A model generated the notes under the pieces. The model ran no database searches. It saw nothing but the letters and a program-made list of their open reading frames with translations, and had not been told where the DNA came from. From Mediterranea sp. (in: CFB group bacteria) (lineage in GTDB: Bacteria; Bacteroidota; Bacteroidia; Bacteroidales; Bacteroidaceae): a DNA stretch of 32,745 nt. Made by a program: the position numbers and the translations under genes. Each line of letters starts with the position of its first letter. Position 1 is the stretch's first letter. Below are positions 17,661-25,306 of this stretch, in pieces. The stretch lies in NCBI GenBank assembly GCA_031287715.1, contig JAITSN010000054.1, positions 1-32,745 on the forward strand. Reading direction: 5' to 3'.

Positions 17661-19709
17661 CTATTCGGGAACCTCGGTGAAGCGTTTGATAATGTTGTAG
17701 GCTGAAACAATGCCTAGCTCGCCGGCTTTACTTAAATCGGCAATTCCTTTCTTGTTATTCCCAAGGAAGATATGTGTAAGTCCCCGGTTGAAATATGCTT
17801 CGGCAAAATCCGGGTTCAGTTGAATGGCTTTGTCATAGTCTGCAATAGCTGCCCGGTAGTCTTTTAGCATCGTCAACAAGTTTCCCCGATTGTAATACGC
17901 ATACACAAAATCCGGAGCCAGCCCGATGACTTTGTTCAAATCGCTTTTCACAATATCGTAATCTACTATACTAACATCCGGTTTCGCATGAGCGCCCATT
18001 ATTACTGTTGCATTTTGCAATTCTTCCGCACGTAGGTATTCCAGCTGTTTGCAACGCACTAAGGCGCGCATAAAGTAGGCCGGATAGAATGTATCGTCCA
18101 ACAGGATCGCTTGGGTCAAATCTTCTATTGAGCTGCCGAAATCCTGTACCAGATAAAAGTCCAGCCCACGGGCGAAACGCACGGTTACATTTCTTTCGTC
18201 GGCAACAATAGCAGAAGAATGTGCATCAATCAGCCCAAAATGTTTCTGTATCTGCTCTTCCGTCAATGGCGCTTCGGCGTTGGTTATGCGCAAGCGCTGC
18301 GGCAAAGCATTGGAGCGGTTCAGCTCATCAATGAACTTATGATAATGTACGGCGCGTTTCACATCGCTGGACTTTTCGTAATAGCTCAACACATACATGG
18401 GCTCCGGCTTGACATTGACGTTACGGTCTTGCACCTTTCCGCGATAATAACTGGTGTAGCGCTGGTCAGCTTCCGAACTGTCTGCAATCACAACCTTGCG
18501 GTAATTGTTCATATTCTTATCCGACTTCTTGCGGGTCTTCCCGTCATCTTCTTTATCCGAGGCATCCGCATTGTCGGTCAGATCTTGATTGGTTGAGGAG
18601 GTGTTGTTCGTACCCGTTCCGGCATATCTATTCAATTGAATGTTCATGATAGCCAGTTCGTCTCTGTTGGCACCTTTCCGGTCGCCTACTTTTCTCTTTG
18701 CTTCCGCACGGTGGTAATATCCGGCCAGGAAGTTGGGATATTGGTTGATTACTTTGGTATAATCGTCGATGGCCCCACCGTAATCGCCTGTTTGTGCACG
18801 CAGCAACCCACGGTTAAAGATTGCCATCATATTATCCGGCTCGACCTTCAACACAAAATCAAAATCTTCGATCGCCCGGTTATCGTCTCCTACCTGTGCC
18901 CTCAACAGCCCGCGGTTATAATGCCCGATAAAGCTGTTCGGTTCAACTTCCAAAGCCATATCATAATCGGCCATCGCTCCCCTCAAATTGTTTTGATGAA
19001 ACCTGGCTAAGGCGCGGTTGATATAGTTCGCCGCATTTTTAGCGCTTAGGCGAATAGCATGGTCCAAATCACCTTCGGCTTCGGCATACTTGCCTTGTTG
19101 CAGGCGGACAATCGCCCTCGACGCCCAAGTATCCGCATCATACCGGTCAAGTTCGATCGCCTTGTCGATATCGCCCAGCGCCCTAATCGTATCTTGTTGC
19201 CTGAGTGCAGCCTCTCCGCGCATCAAATACCCCTTTGTATATTTTGGGGCGATGGCCAGCAGCTGCCCCAAATCGCTCTCCGCAGCTTCATAATCTTTTT
19301 TCTGCAACCGGCAGAGCGCCAGGTTATGCCACAGCGTTATATTTTCCGGGGCATACGTCAGCGCAGTCCGATAATCTCGGATAGCTTCTTCGTATTTATT
19401 CTGCCTGATGCGGGCCAACCCGCGTATCTGATAGGCACCTACAACAAAAGGATTGCGTTTGATCGCTTCGTCGCAATCGCTTTCGGCGCCTTGGAAATCA
19501 TCCAGCTGAATCTTGGCCAGCCCCCTGTAGAAATAAGGTTCATACAGGTAAGGCTTCGCACTGATGACCTGGTTGAAATATTGTATTGAAAGCACATAAT
19601 CCTCAAAATACAAAGCATTACGCGCAATAGCCATCACCCTGTCCGTATTGATTTGCGCAAACAGTACCACAGGAAACAGGAACAGCGGAAATAATATTTT
19701 CTTCGTCAT
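17661..19709 (-). CDS. Exported TPR-repeat protein
   Basis: A 682-residue protein with a signal peptide (MTKKILFPLFLFPVVLFAQ) and no further membrane segment, so it is likely periplasmic. About ten tetratricopeptide repeats run from residue 25 to 360, with typical units such as AIDDYTKVINQYPNFLAGYY. A hydrophilic linker rich in Asn, Asp, Ser and Lys follows at about 370-410. A less repetitive domain comes next, and three to four more repeats end the protein (about 520-670). TPR arrays bind other proteins; the partner is unknown. The gene is 27 bp downstream of def on the same strand, and thrS follows. Confidence 0.9.
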   Translation of the reverse strand: MTKKILFPLFLFPVVLFAQINTDRVMAIARNALYFEDYVLSIQYFNQVISAKPYLYEPYFYRGLAKIQLDDFQGAESDCDEAIKRNPFVVGAYQIRGLARIRQNKYEEAIRDYRTALTYAPENITLWHNLALCRLQKKDYEAAESDLGQLLAIAPKYTKGYLMRGEAALRQQDTIRALGDIDKAIELDRYDADTWASRAIVRLQQGKYAEAEGDLDHAIRLSAKNAANYINRALARFHQNNLRGAMADYDMALEVEPNSFIGHYNRGLLRAQVGDDNRAIEDFDFVLKVEPDNMMAIFNRGLLRAQTGDYGGAIDDYTKVINQYPNFLAGYYHRAEAKRKVGDRKGANRDELAIMNIQLNRYAGTGTNNTSSTNQDLTDNADASDKEDDGKTRKKSDKNMNNYRKVVIADSSEADQRYTSYYRGKVQDRNVNVKPEPMYVLSYYEKSSDVKRAVHYHKFIDELNRSNALPQRLRITNAEAPLTEEQIQKHFGLIDAHSSAIVADERNVTVRFARGLDFYLVQDFGSSIEDLTQAILLDDTFYPAYFMRALVRCKQLEYLRAEELQNATVIMGAHAKPDVSIVDYDIVKSDLNKVIGLAPDFVYAYYNRGNLLTMLKDYRAAIADYDKAIQLNPDFAEAYFNRGLTHIFLGNNKKGIADLSKAGELGIVSAYNIIKRFTEVPE

Positions 19710-19736
19710 CTGGTTTACGATAATCGGTGTCCGGTA

Positions 19737-20291
19737 TCACTTCACAACCTTCACTTTATAGTGGCAAGAAGTATTTCCTTTTAGCAGGGCGTTCAGCTTG
19801 CCCTTGATCATCTGTCTGCGTAAAGGAGAAATATAGTCAATGAACATTTTGCCATCCAAGTGATCAAACTCATGCTGCATCACCCGCGCAAGGTACCCTT
19901 CTATCACTTGATCATACGTCACAAAGTTTTCATCCATATATTTCACCCGGATACGGTCCTTCCTTTTCACATCTTCACGGATGCCCGGCAAGCTCAGACA
20001 ACCCTCTTCCATTGACGTTTCCTTGCCGTCGGCCTCAATGATATGCGGGTTGATGTATACCTTGCGGAAACCCTTAAATTCCGGCTGCTCATCCGCATAA
20101 ACATCCAAGTCGACAACCACAACGCGAATCGGTAAGCCCACCTGCGGTGCAGCAAGCCCCACTCCCTCCGCGTGGAGCATCGTATCGAACATATCCCGTA
20201 TCAATCCATCCAAACCCGGATAATCCGGGGTTATATCTTCGGCAGTCCTCCTCAATACAGGCTGCCCGTACACATAAATCGGTAAAATCAT
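19737..20291 (-). CDS. def: Peptide deformylase
   Basis: Peptide deformylase removes the formyl group from new proteins. All three family motifs are intact: GVGLAAPQVG at 43-52, EGCLSLPGI with metal ligand Cys98, and QHEFDHLDG with ligands His140 and His144 and catalytic Glu141. The length of 184 residues is normal. The gene lies 20 bp after ruvX and 27 bp before the TPR gene on the same strand, which suggests a single transcript. Confidence 0.97.
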   Translation of the reverse strand: MILPIYVYGQPVLRRTAEDITPDYPGLDGLIRDMFDTMLHAEGVGLAAPQVGLPIRVVVVDLDVYADEQPEFKGFRKVYINPHIIEADGKETSMEEGCLSLPGIREDVKRKDRIRVKYMDENFVTYDQVIEGYLARVMQHEFDHLDGKMFIDYISPLRRQMIKGKLNALLKGNTSCHYKVKVVK

Positions 20292-20311
20292 ATCAGTAGA
20301 AATCTATTTAT

Positions 20312-20725
20312 TTAACGCCTGCTCTCCATATAAGATTGCAGGATAATTGTTGCACTCACTTCGTCGGCCAGCGCCTTGTTTTGCCGGTCCTTCTTCTTCA
20401 ATCCGGCTTCCAGCATAGCACGGTGTGCCAGTACAGAAGTAAAACGCTCGTCAACAAATTCAACAGGCATATCCGGCAATTGCCTTTTCAGGGCGACGGC
20501 AAACGGTCTTATCCGTTTAGCATTCTCCGAATCCCGGTTGTTCATTTGTTTGGGCATGCCGATTAGGATACGATCCACTCTTTCTTCCTTTATATAATTA
20601 AGGATAAACGGCAGCAGTTCATGCGTAGCCACAGTCGTCAGGCCATTTGCAATAATTTGCATTGTATCCGTTACAGCTATTCCCGTACGCTTCTTCCCAT
20701 AATCTATGGCTACAATTCTTCCCAT
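20312..20725 (-). CDS. ruvX: RuvX/YqgF-type Holliday junction resolvase-like nuclease
   Basis: A 137-residue protein with the RNase H-like fold of the YqgF family, linked in other bacteria to pre-16S rRNA 5'-end maturation and perhaps to DNA junction processing. Seen motifs are AIDYGKKRTGIAVTD with the first catalytic aspartate, RILIGMPKQ, EFVDERFTS with an acidic pair, and DEVSATIILQ near the end. ATG 20725 is used; a TTG six bases earlier is a weaker option. It heads the ruvX-def-TPR unit and is divergent from proA. No clear promoter was found upstream. Confidence 0.92.
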   Translation of the reverse strand: MGRIVAIDYGKKRTGIAVTDTMQIIANGLTTVATHELLPFILNYIKEERVDRILIGMPKQMNNRDSENAKRIRPFAVALKRQLPDMPVEFVDERFTSVLAHRAMLEAGLKKKDRQNKALADEVSATIILQSYMESRR

Positions 20726-20820
20726 AATCAACGCAAGTTCGACATAAAAACATCCACGAAGTTACAGATATTTTCCATTCATGCGGTAGTTTTCCCAACT
20801 AATTCACTTTCATCGGCGCC

Positions 20821-20950
20821 AATTGTCCATTGTCAATTAGCTGGACGCCCGCTCCGGCCCGTGACAACAGCGGAAAGCCCTAAGCCGCAGGCAACGCCCG
20901 AACATTTACTTTCGTAATAATACCGGCAAATGATAAACGGTAAATGGAGT
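20821..20950. repeat. Composite dispersed repeat between ruvX and proA
   Basis: The element has three parts. The left part, AATTGTCCATTGTCAATT (20821-20838), matches 5797-5814 with one mismatch. The middle part is GC-rich; read on the minus strand it contains GGGCGTTGCCTGCGGC and GGGCTTTCCGCTG, which match the block at 31445-31505. The right part, AAATGATAAACGGTAAATGG (20929-20948), resembles the AT-rich units near 31411-31440. The element ends at the -33 box of the proA promoter. Confidence 0.75.
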
Positions 20951-20979
20951 TGGAGATAAAGCATCTATCTGTATATTTG
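20949..20979 (+). promoter_or_regulatory. Promoter of proA-argF'
   Basis: GTTG (20949-20952), a 19-bp spacer and TATATTTG (20972-20979) fit the consensus. The leader would be only about 15 nt before ATG 21002. The -33 box directly abuts the end of the composite repeat. Confidence 0.75.
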
Positions 20980-21001
20980 CCGGAAAGTAAGCCGTTTTGT
21001 G

Positions 21002-22258
21002 ATGGAACAGATAAGCAAAATGTTAAGCGCTGCGCGCGAAGCCGGCCGCCGCCTGACGCTACTCACCGGCGCGCAGATCAATGAAGTGCTGGTTGCCGTG
21101 GCCCGGGCAGCCATCGACCGCAGTGCTTTCATTCTGGAAAAGAATGCCGAAGACCTGGCCCACATGGACAGGGACGACCCGAGACACGACCGCCTGATGC
21201 TCGACAGCGACCGCCTGAAAGGCATCGCCGGCGACATCAGGAACGTAGCCGCCCTGCCTTCTCCGCTGGGACGCATCCTGAAAGAAACGGTACGCCCCAA
21301 CGGTCTGAGGCTGACAAAGGTGAGCGTGGCTTTCGGGGTGATCGGCGTTATCTACGAAGCGCGCCCCAACGTGAGTTTCGATGTCTTCTCGCTTTGCTTT
21401 AAAAGTGGAAGCGCCTGCGTGCTGAAAGGAAGCACCGACGCGTACGAATCGAATAAAGCCATCCTAAACGTGATACAAACGGTGCTGAAACAGTTCGGAA
21501 TAGACCCCGCCGCGGCCGTTCTGCTGCCGCCCGACAGGGAAACAACGAACGGGCTGCTGCGCGCAACAGGCTATGTAGACCTCATCATTCCGCGCGGAAG
21601 CAGCAACCTGATCCGTTTCGTACGCGAAAACGCAACCCTGCCGGTCATTGAAACGGGAGCGGGCATCTGCCACACGTATTTCGACGAGCATGGCGACGCA
21701 GACAAGGGGGCGCCCATCATCCACAACGCCAAGACCCGCCGGGTGAGCGTTTGCAATGCGCTGGACTGCCTTATCATCCACAAGAAACGGTTGCCCGACC
21801 TGCCGGCCCTGTGCCAAGCGCTATCGGAGAGCAACGTATTGATTTATGCGGACGCGGAAGCCCGCCATGCGCTGGAAGGATGCTATCCGGCAGAACTGCT
21901 GAAACCCGCCACGGCGGAAAGTTTCGGCACGGAATTTCTGTCGTACACCTTGGCCATAAAAACGGTAGACGACCTGGCCACCGCCATCGGGCACATCACC
22001 CGGTACGGCTCGAAACACAGCGAATGCATCATCACGGAAAGCAAGGAACACGCCCGCCTTTTTGCCCAACTCGTGGACGCCGCATGTGTGTACACCAACG
22101 CATCGACCGCCTTTACCGACGGAGCGCAGTTCGGACTGGGGGCCGAAATCGGCATCAGTACGCAGAAACTCCACGCCCGCGGCCCTATGGGCTTGGAAGA
22201 ACTGACCTCATACAAATGGATCATTGAAGGCGAGGGGCAGGTAAGGACGCAGGGCTAA
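21002..22258 (+). CDS. proA: Gamma-glutamyl phosphate reductase
   Basis: ProA reduces gamma-glutamyl phosphate to glutamate semialdehyde with NADPH in proline synthesis. It is an aldehyde-dehydrogenase-fold enzyme of 418 residues, the usual length. Seen are the family start [18 protein letters not shown], the segment [21 protein letters not shown], and the catalytic cysteine in [10 protein letters not shown]. The end includes [20 protein letters not shown], which is diagnostic for ProA. A GTG lies immediately before the chosen ATG 21002 and is an alternative start. No proB gene is adjacent. argF' follows after 44 bp and is probably co-transcribed. Confidence 0.97.
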   Translation: MEQISKMLSAAREAGRRLTLLTGAQINEVLVAVARAAIDRSAFILEKNAEDLAHMDRDDPRHDRLMLDSDRLKGIAGDIRNVAALPSPLGRILKETVRPNGLRLTKVSVAFGVIGVIYEARPNVSFDVFSLCFKSGSACVLKGSTDAYESNKAILNVIQTVLKQFGIDPAAAVLLPPDRETTNGLLRATGYVDLIIPRGSSNLIRFVRENATLPVIETGAGICHTYFDEHGDADKGAPIIHNAKTRRVSVCNALDCLIIHKKRLPDLPALCQALSESNVLIYADAEARHALEGCYPAELLKPATAESFGTEFLSYTLAIKTVDDLATAIGHITRYGSKHSECIITESKEHARLFAQLVDAACVYTNASTAFTDGAQFGLGAEIGISTQKLHARGPMGLEELTSYKWIIEGEGQVRTQG

Positions 22259-22302
22259 AGAAAAACTAACCGGAAACAATTAATTTGAATATAGAATCCA
22301 TT

Positions 22303-23259
22303 ATGAAGAAATTCACTTGTGTACATGACCTCGGCGATTTGAAGAAAGCCGTAGAAGAAGCATTCGAGATCAAAAACAACCGCCTCAAGCATGTTGAACT
22401 TGGAAAGAATAAAACGCTGATGATGATCTTTTTCAATTCCAGCCTCCGCACCCGCCTGAGCACTCAGAAAGCCGCGATGAATCTGGGTATGAACGTGATC
22501 CATCTCGACATCAACCAAGGCGCCTGGAAGTTGGAAACCGAACGGGGGGTGATTATGGATGGCGACAAGCCCGAGCACATCCTCGAAGCCATTCCCGTGA
22601 TGGGGTGCTACTGCGACATGATCGGCGTGCGCTCGTTCGCCCGTTTTGAAGACCGTGATTTCGACTACCAAGAGACGATCATCAACCAGTTCATCACGCT
22701 TTCGGGCAGGCCGGTATTCTCGATGGAGGCCGCAACACGCCACCCACTGCAAAGCTTTGCCGACCTGATCACGATTGAAGAATACAAACAAACAGCGCGC
22801 CCGAAAGTGGTCATGACCTGGGCGCCCCACCCGAGACCGCTGCCGCAGGCCGTGCCCAACTCCTTTGCCGAATGGATGAATGAAACGGATTACGAATTTG
22901 TCATCACCCACCCCGAAGGCTATGAGCTTGACCCGGCGTTCGTTGGCAAGGCCCGCGTTGAGTACGACCAGATGAAAGCCTTTGAAGCCGCCGACTTCAT
23001 CTATGCCAAGAATTGGGCGGCATACAGCGGAGACAATTACGGCAGGATACTGTGCAAAGACCGTGACTGGACAGTCGACCGCCGCCAAATGGCCGTAACA
23101 AACAACGCCTATTTCATGCACTGCCTGCCCGTACGCCGCAACATGATCGTTACGGACGAAGTCATCGAAAGCCCGCGGTCCATCGTCATTCCCGAAGCTG
23201 CCAACCGTGAAATATCTGCAACTGTAGTGCTGAAACGCATGTTGGAGGGACTGAAGTAA
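22303..23259 (+). CDS. argF': N-succinylornithine carbamoyltransferase
   Basis: This enzyme transfers a carbamoyl group in arginine synthesis, using an acylated ornithine rather than free ornithine. It has 318 residues. The carbamoyl phosphate motif is SSLRTRLSTQK at 46-56, and the second motif is HCLPVRRN near 270. Residue 90 is proline in DGDKPEH. In the two studied enzymes of this group, proline at this place goes with succinylornithine and glutamate with acetylornithine. ATG 22303 starts MKKFTCVHDLGDLKKA, the usual beginning; a TTG 18 bp upstream is in frame but unlikely. It forms a unit with proA. Confidence 0.95.
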   Translation: MKKFTCVHDLGDLKKAVEEAFEIKNNRLKHVELGKNKTLMMIFFNSSLRTRLSTQKAAMNLGMNVIHLDINQGAWKLETERGVIMDGDKPEHILEAIPVMGCYCDMIGVRSFARFEDRDFDYQETIINQFITLSGRPVFSMEAATRHPLQSFADLITIEEYKQTARPKVVMTWAPHPRPLPQAVPNSFAEWMNETDYEFVITHPEGYELDPAFVGKARVEYDQMKAFEAADFIYAKNWAAYSGDNYGRILCKDRDWTVDRRQMAVTNNAYFMHCLPVRRNMIVTDEVIESPRSIVIPEAANREISATVVLKRMLEGLK

Positions 23260-23328
23260 CAAATCCCACATCCTCCGGAAGTCTTTAAATCATATTTATT
23301 TATCTATCTTTATAGAAACCAAGAAAAC

Positions 23329-23359
23329 ATTGCTGATTAGATTATAAGCGTTACCTTTG
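23329..23359 (+). promoter_or_regulatory. Promoter of the unknown 424-residue protein gene
   Basis: ATTG (23329-23332), a 19-bp spacer and TACCTTTG (23352-23359) fit the consensus. The -7 box ends 36 bp before the ATG at 23396, so the gene is likely transcribed apart from proA-argF'. Confidence 0.7.
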
Positions 23360-23395
23360 AAAAAAAACAAAGCAATAGGTAAATAGAATAACTTT

Positions 23396-24670
23396 ATGGC
23401 AAAAAAGAAAAAAACAAAAACAGATACCAAGACTCTTCAAGCACAGAGTCGGAATAAATTTATACGACAAATGAAAACGATTTATGATCGAATTCATCCG
23501 GACTTATTCCTTGCCCTGACGTCAATGGATAAGAACGTATTTTATTCCATGAGAGGAACGTTGATTCGCACCAAATGCGAACAAAGTATTTCCAAGTTAT
23601 TCCTGCGCTCCTGTGATGAGTTCATTAAATTGCACATGACGTCGGTCCCAATAGTAGTTATCCCGGATAAACTCAGCGTAAGTTTATGGGAATATACTAA
23701 TTATTTCATTCCGTTAGACGTGTGGGTGGAAGAGAATATCGAGTTTTTTGAGGGGGTAGAATGGTTTGAAGAATACCTGAACGGTAGAGAAAAAAGGTCA
23801 TACCAGTATGAACTGTCCATGCACACCATTTCCATGTCGTTAATGCATTCTATCAGCGACCAACAAGAAGGGATGGTTCATTTTGAATATAAAACCACAG
23901 AAAAAATCAGAACAAATGGGAATCCCTTCTTTGAGCAGACATATTTGCTAACGTATTATATCCCCAAAGAAACCCAGGTGATATTCTCTGATAAGAGGAA
24001 AAAGAAAAGGACAGCCATTGAGGTCGTATATGGCGGCCATAAAGTATTAGAGGGGGAAGGATATGTACCCTTGGCGCCTTTTTCCATGCGGCCGTCTCAA
24101 TTGGGTGTTAAAGCCGGAAAGGATGAAAAACCGCTACCGGTTTTTATCCTTAAACACGCACTTGAACGGCTTAAAGAAAGATTGAGCTGCATAACAGTGG
24201 GCCTTTCGGAAGCACATATCGTATCTTCCATGTTGAAAGGAAACATATGTTACACACCCGAAGGAAGTTTATTGGTGGAATATTATATTTTGGATAAAAA
24301 AGCAGGCTACTTTATTGTAGACGTAGACGAACGTGCGATTTTAATTCGTACGTTCCTTTTCCTTACAAACGCCTCTACGCCGGAAGGAGAAAACCTGCGC
24401 AAGTACATCGGCTTACAAAAAGACGATGTGAAATTCTTGAATATCGACCGGCTTGCTCCATTGATAGAATCGGATTTTTTGAAGGATGAAGAGCTTTGCA
24501 CCTTATTCATGAAAGCCGGTTGCGAATCTTTGATTGAACTCTGTGGAACCTTAAAAGAACATGAGTTCTGGAAACAGCCGGAAGAGAAAAAGCAATTGGG
24601 TGAGAATTTGAAAAAATATATACGATTAGGTTTCGATGACGATTTACCTGTTTACGACGACTTGATATAA
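23396..24670 (+). CDS. Unrecognised 424-residue protein, DUF4258-like patch
   Basis: I do not recognise this protein as a whole. It starts with a Lys/Thr-rich segment (MAKKKKTKTDTKTLQ), has no signal peptide or membrane helix, and is probably cytosolic. The first 245 residues show alternating helices and strands without a known motif. From residue 251 the pattern ILKHALERLKERL is followed by a helix, and later by GYFIVDVDERAILIRTFLFLT (quoted only as a mark for 304-324). This order of H-x3-R-x3-R and two late strands resembles the small RelE-like DUF4258 fold. The last 100 residues are acidic and helical. The gene is more AT-rich than proA or mutB. It has its own promoter and stands alone before an IS relic. 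Confidence 0.75.
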   Translation: MAKKKKTKTDTKTLQAQSRNKFIRQMKTIYDRIHPDLFLALTSMDKNVFYSMRGTLIRTKCEQSISKLFLRSCDEFIKLHMTSVPIVVIPDKLSVSLWEYTNYFIPLDVWVEENIEFFEGVEWFEEYLNGREKRSYQYELSMHTISMSLMHSISDQQEGMVHFEYKTTEKIRTNGNPFFEQTYLLTYYIPKETQVIFSDKRKKKRTAIEVVYGGHKVLEGEGYVPLAPFSMRPSQLGVKAGKDEKPLPVFILKHALERLKERLSCITVGLSEAHIVSSMLKGNICYTPEGSLLVEYYILDKKAGYFIVDVDERAILIRTFLFLTNASTPEGENLRKYIGLQKDDVKFLNIDRLAPLIESDFLKDEELCTLFMKAGCESLIELCGTLKEHEFWKQPEEKKQLGENLKKYIRLGFDDDLPVYDDLI

Positions 24671-24711
24671 CTCCCAAGCATTGTATTTATCCATAATGGT
24701 AAATATCGAAA

Positions 24712-24853
24712 TGAAGTGCACCCAAGAAGTTAGACGGGTTACACATTACAAGTTTTGGTAAAGAGTCCGATACAATATCGGGCTTTTTCCTTTTAATCTG
24801 CTTTTAATTCTTTTATAGTTATAGTAATCAATATATTCTTCCACAGCCTTTCT
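24712..24853 (-). mobile_element. Relic of an IS3-family (IS150-like) insertion sequence
   Basis: An end-like sequence, TGAAGTGCACCCAAGAAGTT, starts at 24712, and the last codons of an IS3-type transposase lie just inside it on the minus strand. The rest of the element is missing, so it cannot move by itself. The far edge is set by the loss of the reading frame near 24854 and is approximate. The stretch 24671-24711 holds nothing else recognisable. Confidence 0.65.
24746..24853 (-). pseudogene. C-terminal fragment of an IS3-family transposase
   Basis: The minus strand encodes KAVEEYIDYYNYKRIKSRL and then KGKSPILYRTLYQNL before a TAA stop at 24746-24748. The pattern YIDYYN...KRIK..LKG.SP..YR is the typical end of the integrase domain of IS3-group OrfB proteins. 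Only about 35 residues remain. A stop codon lies directly upstream in frame, and no DDE residues other than this tail can be seen. Confidence 0.75.
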
Positions 24854-24878
24854 TTACCTTTCAGATGAGGTCTAAGCA

Positions 24879-24915
24879 TAAAAAAGCCTTTCAAACTGCT
24901 GGTTTGAAAGGCTTT
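24879..24915 (-). terminator. Terminator of the tRNA-Gly gene
   Basis: A perfect 14-bp stem (AAAGCCTTTCAAAC and GTTTGAAAGGCTTT) is followed on the minus strand by a run of T. It lies 37 bp after the 3' end of the tRNA. Confidence 0.88.
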
Positions 24916-24951
24916 GTCCGTTGTTTACTCTAAAGTGTCCCTTTAGTTTTG

Positions 24952-25024
24952 AGCGAAAAACGGGATTCGAACCCGCGACCCTTAGCTTGGGAAGCTAATG
25001 CTCTACCGGCTGAGCTATTTTCGC
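24952..25024 (-). tRNA. tRNA-Gly, anticodon CCC
   Basis: The minus strand folds into a complete cloverleaf. The acceptor stem is GCGAAAA with TTTTCGC and discriminator T. The D arm begins GCTCAGCCGGTAGAGC. The anticodon stem is TTAGC with GCTAA around loop TTCCCAA. The variable loop has five bases, and the T arm is GCGGG-TTCGAAT-CCCGT with one G-T pair. Anticodon CCC reads GGG glycine codons. The CCA end is not encoded. The gene stands alone with its own promoter and terminator. Confidence 0.95.
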
Positions 25025-25035
25025 AACTATGGATG

Positions 25036-25066
25036 CAAAAGTATTGAAATTCTTTATATCTGCAAA
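25036..25066 (-). promoter_or_regulatory. Promoter of tRNA-Gly
   Basis: On the minus strand TTTG (25063-25066), a 19-bp spacer and TACTTTTG (25036-25043) match the consensus fully. The -7 box ends 11 bp before the mature tRNA start. Confidence 0.85.
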
Positions 25067-25220
25067 TAATGCCTTATTCTTTATTCGGACTAACGCATCT
25101 CATTTTCTTTATTATTGAATAAGAAACTTACGTTCACAGAGGTGGGTTTGCCTTATTGTCAGTCCGTAACCGGCTAAGCGAAATAACATGAAGAAAAAAC
25201 ACAGGTTTTAACTTATTCTG

Positions 25221-25228
25221 TATATTTG
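25221..25228 (+). promoter_or_regulatory. Probable -7 box of mutA-mutB-topB
   Basis: TATATTTG matches the -7 consensus 78 bp before the mutA ATG and is followed by CAGGG, as at thrS (CAGGC). The -33 position carries AACA, so the upstream box is poor. The rest of 25067-25306 shows no riboswitch-like structure that I can recognise. Confidence 0.5.
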
Positions 25229-25306
25229 CAGGGCTTTTATCTAACATATGGAAAGAATTAAAGAGAAAAAATCATCATAGAAACTGATTTTAATTTTAAA
25301 TAAACT

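Noticed and set aside
25067-25220. Cobalamin riboswitch upstream of mutA
   Set aside because: The mutase uses B12, but I could not find the conserved B12-box or a matching stem layout.
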